Shown here piece after piece: positions 14,501 through 26,480 of a stretch of 64,000 bases of DNA (position 1 is its first letter; the number at the start of each line of letters is the position of its first letter). The translations under genes and the position numbers were made by a program. Source of the DNA: Toxotes chatareus (Eukaryota; Chordata; Actinopteri; Toxotidae); the NCBI GenBank assembly GCA_016801885.1, contig CM028882.1:4774001-4838000 (forward strand), read 5' to 3'. The notes beneath the pieces are model-generated. The model saw only the letters and a list, made by a program, of their open reading frames with translations, had not been told where the DNA came from and ran no database searches.

Positions 14501-17283
14501 ACATATGATTAACAAACGTTCCATCTGCTGTTACGCACTCCGTGGTTTGAGTGTTTCTACTCCACATTTGACTCTTTCCCACCAGTGTGCTGCCTGAAGT
14601 CTATCTCATGTATAAGGAGGAAATCCTGTGTATGGGCGTGAAAAAAAAAAAAAAATCATGCGAATGCAGCCTGTCTGTGTTGTAACCTGTTGTGGTAACC
14701 TCTTAATTCAGCTTTGTTTCCTGAACGGCAAAGAAAACTACCAGACAAACACTCTGCTGTAAAACTGAAATAAACCACTCAAAGTGCTGCTGGACTCGCT
14801 TTTGACCACGTCTATTGTCACACGATGTTTTTTTGTTCCAACATCTTGGAGCTGTTGTGTGGGACCTGGGAATACTTAATGATACTGTGTAACTGCTTAT
14901 TTAAAATGTCAAAAATAGTGCCCTCAGCATGTTGGGTGTAGACAGTGTTTGTCTTTGTGTAACCAGGGAAATGACAGACAAGGAAACAGATCTTTACGAG
15001 ATAAACACTCCAGCGAGGACGTGCACGGCAACCAAGACCCTCTACAAACAGGAGTTCAGGAAAGCCACAAAGGCACACAACACAAACTTGTTAAACACGG
15101 TCAACAGCTTCTCTCACAAACTGACGGCTCAGTGATTTTTCTCCTTGCTAACCAGATGGTCGTATATACCTTGCAGATAAAGAGACTACTCCACTCTACA
15201 CATGGACGGGGATTAGAGCAGGCTTAGAGGAAAGCTAGAGCATGTCAGTAGAACTGAGCTAAACCCATTCACGACATTTGAAACTGATTGACTAACCTAT
15301 ATTTCCTATCCCTATAGTGATGCAGGTGAATGTATGTGGTGTAATGTATCATGTATGAATGTCTTCGAGTCATGACTTGTCACTTTCACATGTCCAGATT
15401 TACAACACTGAAAAGTTTCCCTATGTATGTGGTGGCAAGTCAAATCAAAGCTTTCTTTCTTCCTCTGGGAGAGGACATCACAAGATACTTATAACATTCT
15501 AATTCTTATGATGCTTTCTCCATGAAACCTCGCCGCTCAAACTTCCTTTCCACATAAACACACAAGCGTGCCCCGACTCGGTAAGCTGTAGAACAGCAGC
15601 TCTCAGCGGCCACACGCCACAGGTTACTACGCCCGACAATCAAACACGTACGCATGCGTGACCCACTAACTTTTACTCCCTTTACCTCATTTGACTCCAG
15701 AACCTAGGAGAAGAAGGACGGCCCCCTGGCTCCTGAGCCAGCGAGAAAGGGTTCCTCCTCCTCCTCCTCCCTCCTCCTCTCCCTGGTCTCTCGCATCTAC
15801 ACATGCTTGGCTCTGGCACCAATCAGTGGGCAGCGTGGGACGCTTTAAACGGAGGACGCCGCCACTTCATCACTAAGGTGCTCAGCTCACCGCGGCATGG
15901 AGATAAAGCCGAAGTAACTGATTTAATATAGTCAGCCTCCGAGCAGGGCAACTTGGATTCGGAAAACAGGAAAGGTGACTAATGCACCTTTATCCCACCC
16001 CGCGGTGATACCAGAGCTGATATAATGAGCTCATGTGTTTGCTGGAGAGAGCAGCAAATACTCTGACAGCGTAGAGACACAGTGGTGACAGTCACACACA
16101 GATTTTTCAGTGTTTTAGGTTTCAATGGTTAAACCCATTCACACAAATACATACACATTTACATGCATAAAAAATAATAGTCACAATGTGTAAGCATGCA
16201 TGTGCGAATAGACGCGCACAGAAAGAGTAGAGGAACTGGTCCGTGTTGACTAATCATTGCATTTACACCTCCTAAGAGTCCTCACCACACTGATGAACCA
16301 ACAGCTGAGAATCAAAGCGACACAGACAGAGATTACCCACAGATGACAGAGATGGCACACAGACACACACACAACAGTGTGGAAACACAAACCCAATGCC
16401 CTCTCTTACCTCAGCTGCCAGTTTAGGGTTTCCCAAACAGCCTTGACTGTCGTCTTCAAAATATTCCACCTTTACAGCCATTCAACAGAGCAAGAGAGGG
16501 GGGAGTGAGTAGGAGAAAGAGAGAGATGGGAGGGGGAGAGAATAACAATCAATAGAATAATGCGACAAGGGCCTGTTCAAAAAGACTCATCATTAAGGAC
16601 TGTAGGACTACCAGGTACAACATGCATGCAGTCTTCTTATCATTCCTGTCATCCTCAGCAACCATCAAAAAGCAGCCGCGCACACAAATCTCTTTTCTTT
16701 GATTTGTGCTCAAACAGTGAGCCGGCACTTCCCTCTACTGCCGGGACAGAGAATGAGAGACAGCAAAGCGAGGATTCAGTTTCAATTATAGAATTATGTA
16801 ATGTCTGTATTCCAACCTGGCGCAGCCTTCCTAATATATGCATTAGGCAAGTCGGCATAACCCAGTTTTTTTTTTTTTTTTAAAGGGCAACTTGGCAAAA
16901 CATGCACAAGTGTCAGTGTCTAGGTTTGCTGAGAGTAAGATGTAACAGATACAGATGGTTCATCAAATCAGGGCTCATAATTGTAAAACAATAGCATCTT
17001 CTTATTTGGCACAGCATGTCCCCCTTGTCTACATGGCCCTGGCTGTCTCAATGTTAAATGATGTGTTTTGTCTCGAGCTGTTCCCCCGTCCCGCCAATCC
17101 CATCTCCCACCCCCTCCACCCCCCCAACCCACCCACCTATCAATCCTAAAATAGTCTGGAGTGATGAATATTTACCCTCCAAGCCTCTGAGCTGCCTTGG
17201 TTTGTACTCCTCCGTCCGCTGGCCGAATCCCCATCAGAAGACTCCGGCTCCCTCTCGTCTTCACCTCTATCCCTCTATCCCTT

Positions 17284-17329
<46 letters not shown>

Positions 17330-17852
17330 ATCTCTCCACTCTTCTTTCTCGGTCTCTCTCTCTCTCTCTCGTCTGTGTTCCAGCAGCCCATTCAGGAAGC
17401 CATCTTGTGTTTTTAATCTGGTTTTACATGAGCCCTCGTACGCACGTTCTCTCTCTCCCTCTGTCGCTTACTCTCTTGCTCTACCCCCCTCCCTCTCTCT
17501 CTCTCCCCTGCTAGTATGCCAATTGGTCTACTGCACACACACTCACACACACATACACGAGAGGGATTTTTTTTTCGCTGTGATCACTATCACTCCTTCC
17601 TCCCACTCGTTCATTTTTTTCTCTTCTCCTTCTGCATACATGATGTGAATGCCCCCTCAACCAACCCCTCCCCCCCTCTGTCTCTTCAAACATATACACT
17701 CATGAACAAATGTACACACACACACAAAAACACACACAGTGCTCGCCGGAGAGACGTCACGTTAGAGATAGCACACAAAGGCAGTCCGTCCACCAATCAG
17801 AGGCCGGGCTGGGCTCTGCTGCTAGGGTGAAATTGAAGGAGAGCAAGAGGGC

Positions 17853-17913
<61 letters not shown>

Positions 17914-20900
17914 TAGAGAGTTAAAAGAGGAGGTTAAAAGAGGAGGTTAAAATACAAAAAGGGAAAGACTGAGCTTGTTTGCGAGTGTGTGTGCAAAACC
18001 ATAAAAAAAGAGAACAAGAGGCTGACATAAAGAGACAGAGAGAAGGTGGACAGGAGGTGTATGTGCGTGTGTGTGTCTGTGTGTGTTGGGGGGGATGGGT
18101 CCTCTCTATGCCTGTCAATTACCTCCTCGAACTCGCCTTCCCTAAACAATGCCTCTGGTATGTGGTATCGCTGAACACCATCTGTGTCAGGGCTGCCTGC
18201 AATAACTGGACTGGACTGCACAGTGTGCACACACACACACACGCACAGACCCTCTCAAACAGCCACACAACCCCCGTTTCTGACAGGCAAAATGCACAAT
18301 TACACAGCAGAGTCCAACATGCTGACTCAAAGCAAGAGAAGACACAAAAAGCACAGTACCACTGATACACATTAAAGCTACATAAGTGCCATAAGCAATG
18401 TTGTCATGTTGCCACAAGATCAAATAATCACCAGCTGCGATGATGTTCACTTATACAAATCAGTGATCTGCAAAGCAAACACACAAAAACAACAGCTCAA
18501 CCTTTCACTTAAAGGAAAAAGCTGCTGGCAGCTTAGATTTCCTTTTTACACAGTCTGTGTGAGAATGACATACCAAGCATATTTTGGAATTCTGTGTTCA
18601 TAATGTTTACATTCTGAGTGTGAGAGATTATCTCCAGCTTGTACCTTTTTAAACCAGACATCAGTGCACGTTCTTGCCAGACTGCAGAACTTAGCTACAA
18701 GTGCCAAGGGGAAATGGTTTTGTCCAAATCAGCAACCGGGTACCACCGCAGAGATGCATTTTTCTTTTTTAACAAATCCCTCTTTGAAAAAGAGACTGTC
18801 ACTGATCAGCTTTTCTGAAACGGGATGTCTCAACAAAAAACAAACAGTGCAGCGAATCGGTGTGTTAAGATATGAACGACAGCAAAAACGTGTAAGAGTG
18901 AAAAGGGTTGCTGAATTAGAAACCTCCGAAAGACAAGATAAAGTCAGCGAAAGTTCAGGCAGCTTGGCGAAGACACAGCGGATCGAGGCGAAAAGACAGA
19001 CAGCGAGAGGCAGACAGAGACACCGAGACAGAGAGGGAAACGAAAAGAGAGGGAGCTGAAGTCTGGCATGGGGAGGTGAGGCAGCCACACAGTGACACAG
19101 CATTTCTAGTGTCTGTCTGACGCTCTCATGTGGCATGGGAAATCCCCTCTGCTGACGTCAGATGGGCCACGTGTTGGTATGAATGTGTGTGAATGCGTGT
19201 GTTTATGTGTGAGTAGAGGCGTGTTTGTGGTAAGCTGGACAGCAAGAGCGGCTGCTTGGCTTCAGTGTGCTACGTTACAGGTGGCCGGGGTAGTTGAGGC
19301 ACTTCAGGCAGTAGTTGCACTTCTACTGTGGTCACAGTGCAAGCGTTTGAGTAAAGGCAGCAGCAATTGTAAGAGGAACTGCGGTCATGATATTAGAACT
19401 GGTGGTTAAATTATAGTATAACAAGTAAAAGCTACAGAGATAGCAAAGGGAGTGGCTGTAGTGGGATTAGAAATAATAACAGTGATAGCAGAGGAAATAA
19501 AACTTCCTCTGCTATGTATTTATCTTACTCTGATGTAATTGCCAAATAGCATCTGTCGAGGGAGGGGTGTTAGAAAAGTCTACAGTGCCTTCGTGAAAGA
19601 AACTAAAGCCGAATCAAGAGGAAGCAACTTAATCTACCACCTCTCTCATTTGATCAAAACTTCCTCACCCATTCAGACTTTCCCAGCCTTCAACAGATAC
19701 CTGGCAATTACTGACAGAACATAATCACACACAGATGCAAATCCTATCCGCTCGCAGCCAGCGTCATAATCCCGACGTACGCAAGCCTTCATTCAGCTGC
19801 ATTTCTTTCACACATGTTGCGTCTCTGGCTGTTACCTGCTCACGTTTATTAAGAGATTATGGTCCTCCCTGGACCTGCCAATGTGTAACAAACCCCTTCC
19901 TTAGTTGCAGGAGGATGGACAAAGGAAGATGAGGGTGCTGGGTTAGTTTGCAATTAGACTAACTGGTGTAATTAATGGTATTAATTCAGCTAGACTGCCC
20001 CACTCTTTACACTGACAAAAGCACTGCGCAGACCTACTGTCTATTTCACTCATGCGAACAAGCACAGCATGGAATGTTAAGTAAGAACAGGTTATGTGAA
20101 TGTAAAGGCTCATGGGTATTTAGTTTGTTGCAGTGTACATTCAATAGGTTGCATGAAATTGGACAGTAGTGTATTTCAAACAGCCAGACATTAAAGCTGC
20201 TGCTGATTCTCTCATTGTACAACAGTGAGCTGCAGAGCAGTTGTCACAGGAGAAGATGGAGGATGTGGTTGCCATGCAATAAAGGACTCAGCTGCTGCAT
20301 CCATACAGAGGTCAGAAGGTGCAGATGGAGGGATTGTGGGGGAGGGATATTGATGAATGGATGGACGGATGGACACTTGGTTAAAAGCTGTTTATGGAGA
20401 AAGGCTACACCTACTACATATCTCCTAATTCCTGGTAAGAACCTGTATTAGAACAGTGGGAGAACATAACTGGGCTAATGTCCTGTTTTTATAACAGCTC
20501 AGTGTAAGCCTGGCAGCCTTAGCAGCACTGCATTATGGATTGTTGGCATCTATGATCAATAACAAAAGGCTATTTTTTTTCTCTTGACTCATTATAACGC
20601 ATTAGTGTGAGGAATAGATTTGGCCACTTACAGAAGTGACAGATGAGCTAACTGCATGGTTAAACAGCTCTACTGAGGTAAAATACATTTCACTTTACTT
20701 ATGTGAAATACACAGAGCAACTTGACAGCAACAGTGGAAAAACAGTCCCCACACTGTCCATTAGTCATTATTTAGGGTTCCTATGACAAACATTAGTACA
20801 TCTAGTACAGACTGATTATTCGTCTGAGCTTAGGGGGGGGTTTGACCTAAACTAAATCTCAACAAACCATCGCTGGTGTGGAGTATAAGAGTCAGAGCCA

Positions 20901-22374
20901 TTCAGAATATAAACTGGAGACAGAAGCTGGGTGAAGAAGTAAGAGGAGAGAGGGAAAAGGTTTGGCTGAATAGGGGAAGAGTTCCCTCAGAGGTCAGGGG
21001 TTTTGAAATCTGTGGGCCATAAATTTCTATTACCCCTTCAGCAACAAGAGAACTTTGAAATAGAAACAATGGTTTCAATTAGGAAACCTCTTGAAACAGG
21101 ACTGTGTCCCTCTCAGCTGCTGAACTCACATGACAAACATGATCCTGAAATTTTCAACCATGGTGCCCGTTGTTAGCAACAGTGTGCATGTACATGCTTA
21201 ATGATTCTTACTATGATCATGAGTGTCAACAGCTTTTCTGTCACACAAGTCTAACAGGTATGTAACTGTCTTTCATGTCTTTTTTTTATGATTTAGGCCA
21301 CTGAATAGCAACATTTTTGTTCTATAAACCACCAAGAGAATTAATTACATTAAGTTCCAGTAACCTGTGCTTCTTTTGCAGGGAGTTGCATGTGTTGTTG
21401 CTGCCACTTTAGAAACCTCTTACCAGACAGGACAGGGCAGGCCTGAAGAGTGCTGATGGAAATACTGATTTCCTGTTTGTAGCTAAACAAACCTCGGGCA
21501 TTTTCCTCTAGACTTGTGCTCCTCAACACTAACATGTCCTTGTCTGCAAAGGCATCTACACGTCTGATCTACAACTGCAGACATAGTAGGTAGTGAGGAG
21601 GTGTTTATCTATTTCTTTAGATATGCAAATAACATGTGACATAGCAAAAGTAAAAATAATTTCACAGGGAGTTCTGCTTCTCCAGATCGAAGACAATGGC
21701 AAGTCAGGTAGACAGTGGTCATTAATTAGGAAACTTTCTTTTGAAGACACTGAATAATTGGGGAAAAAAATATATAATCAATTAATGAGAAGAATAGTGG
21801 AATTTAGAATGGGAATAGCTGTGGTTTGGAAACGTTTGGAAACAAAAAGTCTTATTATTACAGTCCTATAAAGGATGTGTAACAGCTTCTGACCTTTATA
21901 TTTCTTCACATTACAACAAGACAAGCACTGTCTAATCTTTACGTGTGTGTGATCAGTGTGGGAATGTTAGCAGAGTAAACAGTGGGAACGTTCTTGTTTT
22001 GAAGAGGCAGTAAGTTCCTCCACTCCTCCGTCATGCTTTGGTAGCCTATTCTGGTTTTTCCCGCTTCTCCTCCTCCATAGTGCTGTGACCATTTACTGCA
22101 TCTTCCCGTCCTCCTCCCTGACTTTACAGCCCATCCCCCTGTTTAAGACTCTGATGCACGTGCAAACACACACATACACATGCACACTTCCATTAGCACA
22201 CAAGTGCACACTTTGAAAACATGCACTCTTCCTGCACACACACACAAATACAAAAAAAGCCTAGGGTTAACCCCCGCTCTCCTTCGAAGCCTAAGAGGTC
22301 AGAGGACAAAGCTCAGGCAACTGCAGGAATTCTCCACTGCTGCTGTTTGGTAGCCGTCACAGTCTCTGAGCCAT

Positions 22375-22443
<69 letters not shown>

Positions 22444-25400
22444 CTATTCACACTCCTACACACACTCTGTTAAAACAAACTAAAACTTTGCACTGGCTTG
22501 GAATATTTAAGTAGAATGTGAAAGAGCTGGCTCAGATTCAGGATACCCATCTGTGTCCTCAGCAAACATGAACGAGCATACACTCACATTAATAATCTAC
22601 ATTTAAAGCGAATATAAGTGGGTGTGTCCTTCTGTCTTTTTGTCTATTAAAAACAAAATTCAGATCTTTGAACTTAAAATACATTAGTAGTAGTAGTATT
22701 TTATTAGTATTTACTAATTGAGTACTTTCAACAATACTTTATAAGTGGATTTTCTAAAATACTTTTTTTTGGATAATTATAACAAGGAGTAGTTTAATCA
22801 TGTTTGTAAAGCACACAGTATTGTGTCATCGTATGAAGTGTTCTCTGGAAATATATTTGAAGTAATAAGCAGGTGCTGATGCTGGGGCTGGGGCTGAGAA
22901 TGATATGGTTGCCTTGAATACTGGTATTTTTGAATTTTTGGACCTACCAGTAACTGACACCAATACAGAATATCCCACGCAATAAATGAAATATTATCAG
23001 ACAATAAACATCAGTACCTCGCTCGCCTCCCACTCGTTCCGTCTCTTCTTTAGATGATCACATTTGCGCATCTTGCAGATCTGCTTTCCCGTCTTGCGGT
23101 TGAGACAGTTTGCGCAGGTCCCGCAGTTTTCTTTGCGGAGACAAGGGGTGCAGGCACCGCATTTCTTTCTCCGTTTCTTCTGGAGGTCAACAGCAGCATC
23201 CAGGGAGGCATCAAAGGGAGAAAGAGAGAAGAGTCCTGCTTGCTGGTGTTCAGTCTCGATATATTTGCTCAGAGGAGACGTCTTCTCCAAGGATTTCCCA
23301 TACAAATGGAGAGACTGAGCCTCCTCTGCATCCATGGAGAATTCATAAATGTCCTCAGGTGGCGGACCAGGCCCTCCGCTTGGCCTGGGCATGGTGTCTT
23401 ATGCTTATTCTGTCTCTTAATTTGGGAGACCAAAAAACAAGGGTAAAAAAGTCAGGTATAAAAAGCAGAGTTTAAAATCAACACCAGATACGATCAAAAT
23501 GAACCATGAATATTTGGCTGAACATGCTGCAAGTTCACTGCAAGGTAGGTAACTTGTCTTAGATCAGTCTTTGTGATTGACTTTAACTGTCTAGATAGTA
23601 AACTTGCTGGAGAAAGCCTCTGTCTCCGTAACTCTCTGGGCTGTTTCCAAAAAAGTTGGCTTAATGTTCATCTTGTCTTCTAGTCTGAACCCTCCGGGGA
23701 CAACTTGATTGCTATTCTGTGCTCTTGGTCTTCCAGGTGGCCCTGGAGAATCAAGACGGCAACTTCCAGCATGGAGTCCATCTTTCCCAACTACCCTGAG
23801 GGATGGTTGGCGATCCACCACAATCTGGGCAGTGTAGCTGGAGCCTGGAGAGTCATGGCAATGTCTGCCCAGCCTGGGCACAGTCTGGAAGGGTACAGAG
23901 GCAGCAAAGAGAATGAGGGACAAGATCAAACATTTTAATTAATCCCAGAATGCTAAAAAAATATATATATATATAAATACCATTTTAAAGGATACTCTGT
24001 TTATGTTTTTATCTGTCCACCAGTTTTTGTGACCAAATGCATTATTAAATGTAGATGACCAGCCTCATGATGTCAATTAAGAAGCAAAGTAAAAATTGTA
24101 GGAAAGCATTATGAAACCACTGGCTCTTCATATGTATACTTAACGTGAGAGTTTAGTTTACAGTTACTAATTTGTAACACTTCAGCAAACCTTATCTTAT
24201 CAGGTATCAGATACTTCTCCACATCACTGGAGGCTTTGTGACAAAGTCAGTATGAATGATTGACTGACATTAAATGATATTAGATGATTTTCCCTCTATT
24301 AGTGTTCAGTCTGACACCCCTGATCGCTGTCTGGATACTGTCTGGTTTCCAAACACAGCTGTCAGTGCTGTGCACAAGTTGGCTCATAGCCACACAGTCC
24401 TACGTGAGAAGTGAGCAGAGAAGAGACTGTGTTTAATGGCAGACCTGACATGGAGTGCATGTGTGTGTATGTGTCAGCATGCGTGCGTGTGTGTGTCCGC
24501 GTGCGCGTGTGCGTACGTGTGGGTGGGGGGTGGGGGTGCTTGTGTCATCCTGAATGAAAGGAGGGGGGTGATAAGTTGATGCCAGGGACAGTCCTCTTTG
24601 TCTTGTGGTCACACGCTCCAGTCAAGCGGCTATGAAATGGATTGTGCTGAGACAATCCAGTGTTTCTTTCCTGCTGCCTGGTTTCACAGCCTGCACTGAA
24701 CACGCTCTTCAGATATTAACAGAAATGTAACGGAGGGTTAAATCCAACTAAATTCAATGTGCCATTGGCCACTTTAATGTAGTTTAACATTACCCAGTGG
24801 ACTTGCACAATAACGAAGGTTTTAACATGAATATGGATTTAAAGAATGAAAACTTATTTCAAACACTAATTGACTTTTGTTTAGACTTTTTTTTGCAACT
24901 AAAGTAAATAAACAGACGTGTTCTGTAACAAACACTGGAAAGTAACAAAGTAGTGTAAATGTACGCACAGACGTTTGACATGTACATGTATCCTAAAATT
25001 AAACATTTAAACTCTTTGCTTGTTTGCGGCTTTGCTAACTAGCTAACGCACAGCCTACATTTTAACACTTAGCATTAACCAAACTTCACAACTGCCTAAG
25101 TATTTTTGTACATGCAAGTCTAATTTAAGCAACCAAACTTCTAAGTTGGTCCGTTCAGCTCAAACACCTTACTAGATGGAGGTCCATGGTGTAGCTCAGG
25201 TGGTTTGAAGTATGTGGTGCAAAGATGAAACTAGTACTTCCTACACCTCTGTGACAGTATAGCGTAATATAAGGCAACGGTTCACAAAGTTAGGCAAAAG
25301 ACCGGTATGTCCCACAGCAGTAAATACTGAATGACACCATCTTATAACGTGACAAACGTGTGACCCTCAGATATGCCCGTTTCTCAGACAACAGATAACC

Positions 25401-26184
25401 ACTGAGAGGTTTATTACTGTGGTGTGGGATTATATAAATGCATATATCAGATATAAAATGATAAACAGGTGTTTAACTATAGGCATTAACACCAGCACGC
25501 GCTCTGCCGGCTCGTCGTTAAGCACACGCTTTAATCAGCACTTGCGGCGCGAGGCATCGGTTGTTCAGCGTGCAGTGTGAAAAGTGAATGGGCCGCTCTC
25601 TGCTAGTGTTGTTACTGTTACTGTGAGTCCACGTGCTCACCGACAGGGAACAGCTAAATATCGCTGTGGGGAGTCCGGCCAGCCCACACCGATCAGAGCT
25701 ATCAGATAAAAGCTAACAGGCATCTTTAGATCTGCATTGAGATAATGCTCGTTATCAACAGTAGTAGAATACACAAAACACACCAGGGCTGTGAGTTAGG
25801 GCGCTGTGCTGATTGCATAGGTGACAAAAACAGCACTTTCACCGGGTGTGATTTGGATTTACATCCACGAGGCACGCTCGAGCACTGTTGCACAGGTACC
25901 CTGAAAAGTGTACCTGTTCTCAGTGATTAGCCTTAAGCCCGCGGCCACCAGATAAAGTTCTAATATTTTATTTCTGTGAAAGAAATAATCCTGTCATCCT
26001 TTAATACCGCGTCTTCACACAACTTTCAGCTGCTTGATCTGTAACTAAATAACGCAGCTCAGAAACCTTTGCTATTCACAGTTCTGCCATCAAACACATA
26101 AAACTTTGTAAAGCTTTAACTTGAGTTTCCCGACGTGCACAAAACATGCATCAGAATATTTACGATGAAAAGTGAGCACTTACC
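1..26184 (-). CDS. tet3: tet3, 5' part of the gene (methylcytosine dioxygenase), partial
   Basis: TET enzymes are nuclear Fe(II)/2-oxoglutarate dioxygenases that oxidise 5-methylcytosine to 5-hydroxymethylcytosine and further. Visible coding parts are the CXXC exon (23392-23018), an alternative 24-codon first exon (16481-16410) and a large exon (2513-1). The large exon carries TET3-type blocks: PPNCNCDGPDCPDYLEWLEK, SIAKEKNISLQTAIAIEAL, an ALQQHLHHKR block and ELIRQFEAEFGD. These favour TET3 over TET1 and TET2. The Cys-rich and double-stranded beta-helix catalytic domains are not here and should lie left of position 1. The CXXC exon and the 24-codon exon both end in phase 0, and the large exon starts in phase 0, so either joins it in frame. 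Noncoding 5' exons are suggested by donors at 26184, 15891 and 6782. Neighbours ap3m2 and kat6a are on the same strand. Identity is firm; transcript structure is inferred. Confidence 0.93.
2514..6781 (-). other. tet3 intron, no coding feature seen
   Basis: This is AT-rich intron sequence between the large exon and the nearest candidate 5' exon. The short frames on both strands have no recognisable domain and no good splice signals. I recognise no repeat here. Confidence 0.6.
6782..6960 (-). other. candidate alternative tet3 5' exon nearest the large exon
   Basis: The minus-strand donor GGACCAC|GTAAGTATG at 6782 is close to consensus. It closes a CpG-containing stretch (about 6730-6870). Upstream on the minus strand is a long run of simple pyrimidine/purine sequence (about 7000-7300). 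A transcript starting here and splicing to 2513 would begin translation at the internal Met at 2465, matching the short mammalian TET3 form. The exon's 5' end is not visible. Confidence 0.35.
6961..15890 (-). other. tet3 intron with simple repeats
   Basis: There are pyrimidine-rich stretches on the plus strand at about 7040-7300 (TC and TCC runs), 8830-8950, 10490-10560 and 11100-11200. They create spurious Ser/Leu-rich or Arg/Glu-rich frames. A G17 run lies at 11982-11998 and an A-run at 14641-14655. No gene is recognised on either strand. Confidence 0.6.
11982..11998 (+). repeat. G17 homopolymer
   Basis: Seventeen consecutive G, preceded by a purine-rich stretch and followed by another G-rich segment. 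It could form a G-quadruplex and is prone to sequencing error. Confidence 0.95.
15891..16060 (-). other. candidate alternative tet3 5' exon
   Basis: A good donor (CCGCG|GTGAGCTG) ends at 15891 on the minus strand, in a CpG-rich patch. A CCAAT box lies nearby at 15819-15823. The upstream sequence has no long frame. An ATG eight bases before the donor would not join in frame with 2513, so any use would be untranslated. The start of this exon is unknown. Confidence 0.3.
16410..16481 (-). CDS. tet3: tet3 alternative first coding exon (24 codons, no CXXC)
   Basis: On the minus strand an ATG at 16481 opens 24 codons beginning MAVKVEYFEDDSQ and ending in Leu-Ala-Ala-Glu. A strong donor follows (GAG|GTAAGAG). 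The exon ends in phase 0, and the large tet3 exon at 2513 starts in phase 0, so joining them keeps the frame. The product would lack the CXXC finger. Mammals have CXXC-less TET3 forms, including an oocyte form with a short unique N-terminus, which is the natural comparison. The start has G at +4 and a pyrimidine-rich leader. The 5' limit of the exon is not resolved; an acceptor-like TTTTGAACAG lies about 100 bases upstream. The joined transcript is inferred. Confidence 0.7.
17287..17321 (+). repeat. (TC)n microsatellite
   Basis: Near-perfect TC dinucleotide run, with further TC-rich sequence to about 17510. Confidence 0.95.
17750..17830. promoter_or_regulatory. CRE-like plus CCAAT cluster
   Basis: A CRE-type core GACGTCAC (17753-17760) is followed by CCAAT (17793-17797) in a GC-rich patch, between long simple repeats. 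It lies about 1.3 kb upstream of the 24-codon alternative tet3 exon on the transcribed strand. It may be that exon's promoter. Only the motifs are seen; the use is inferred. Confidence 0.3.
17855..17902 (+). repeat. (GA)n microsatellite
   Basis: Perfect GA dinucleotide run of about 24 units, followed by interrupted GA repeats to about 17920. Confidence 0.95.
22376..22441 (+). repeat. (CA)33 microsatellite
   Basis: Uninterrupted CA dinucleotide run of 66 bases in the tet3 intron. Confidence 0.97.
23018..23392 (-). CDS. tet3: tet3 CXXC zinc-finger exon (125 codons, contains start)
   Basis: ATG at 23392 opens 125 codons ending at a donor GAG|GTACTG in phase 0. Residues 72-116 form a CXXC zinc finger, the DNA-binding module that recognises CpG-containing DNA and recruits long TET3. 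The eight zinc-binding cysteines are visible at 78, 81, 84, 90, 93, 96, 106 and 111. They are followed by the KMRKC-type end and a basic KKRR tail. The first 70 residues are acidic and unrelated to the human N-terminus as I recall it. In-frame joining to 2513 gives ...EASE-TVREV. An acceptor just upstream of the ATG is likely but not certain. Confidence 0.9.
23594..23884 (-). CDS. candidate extra tet3 exon, uncertain
   Basis: A long acceptor (pyrimidine-rich, ending ACCCTTCCAG) precedes 23884 on the minus strand. The reading frame then stays open for 97 codons. The peptide looks protein-like, with a Pro/Gly/Arg stretch (DSPGPPGRPRAQNS) and a mixed C-terminal part, but I recognise no domain. 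No good GT donor ends it. Weak options are CAA|GTTTAC at its 3' end, a GC-type GCAAGT and an internal AGG|GTAGTT. It could be an upstream tet3 exon, a cryptic exon or chance. Confidence 0.3.
23885..26183 (-). other. tet3 first intron
   Basis: This is intron between the CXXC region and the probable first exon. It contains a (TA)n stretch at about 23957-23975 and a GT/GC-rich simple patch at about 24460-24540. CpG density rises from about 25500 towards the promoter. No gene is recognised. Confidence 0.55.
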
Positions 26185-26480
26185 AGCCGAGATGACTGGC
26201 TCTTTAAATGCCGCGATATTCCTCCTCACTCCAGCCTTTTAAAGCGTTTGCAAAATAATAGTAATTTTAAAAGAGATAAAAATCTAACAAAAGTACTTGG
26301 AGAACATTATAATATAAAAAAGCTATAACAGTCTTTATCTGAGAGCTAAAATACGCCTGCAATATCTTTCCTCTAGAAAAAAATACTCATGCACAAAAGA
26401 AGGGGAGAGGGCGGAAAAAGTTTTAGCCTAATGGCCCAATGACATAACTGTGACTTAAAGCTGCTATGTCTGAGAGAGGG
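26184..26480 (-). promoter_or_regulatory. tet3: probable tet3 noncoding first exon and promoter
   Basis: A consensus donor on the minus strand (GGCTG|GTAAGTGC) ends at 26184. No long frame lies before it, as expected for a 5'-untranslated exon. The flanking DNA (about 25500-26230) has more CpG than the surrounding introns. A CCAAT motif lies at about 26435. This is the natural start of the long CXXC-containing transcript, because the CXXC exon is the next recognised exon downstream. The transcription start is not defined. Confidence 0.5.

Larger units (their letters stand above)
16482..23017 (-). other. tet3 intron with microsatellites
   Basis: The stretch between the alternative first exon and the CXXC exon holds a T-run (16866-16880), TC, GA and CA microsatellites (listed separately) and otherwise unremarkable AT-rich DNA. 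No supported coding exon was seen on either strand. Confidence 0.6.

Noticed and set aside
17058..17648. 196-codon plus-strand frame
   Set aside because: It runs through TC microsatellites and encodes mostly alternating Ser-Leu; no domain.
25180..25270. tRNA-like text (GTAGCTCAGGTGGTTTGAA)
   Set aside because: It has a loose A-box and B-box look but cannot fold into a cloverleaf with matching stems; at best a worn SINE head.
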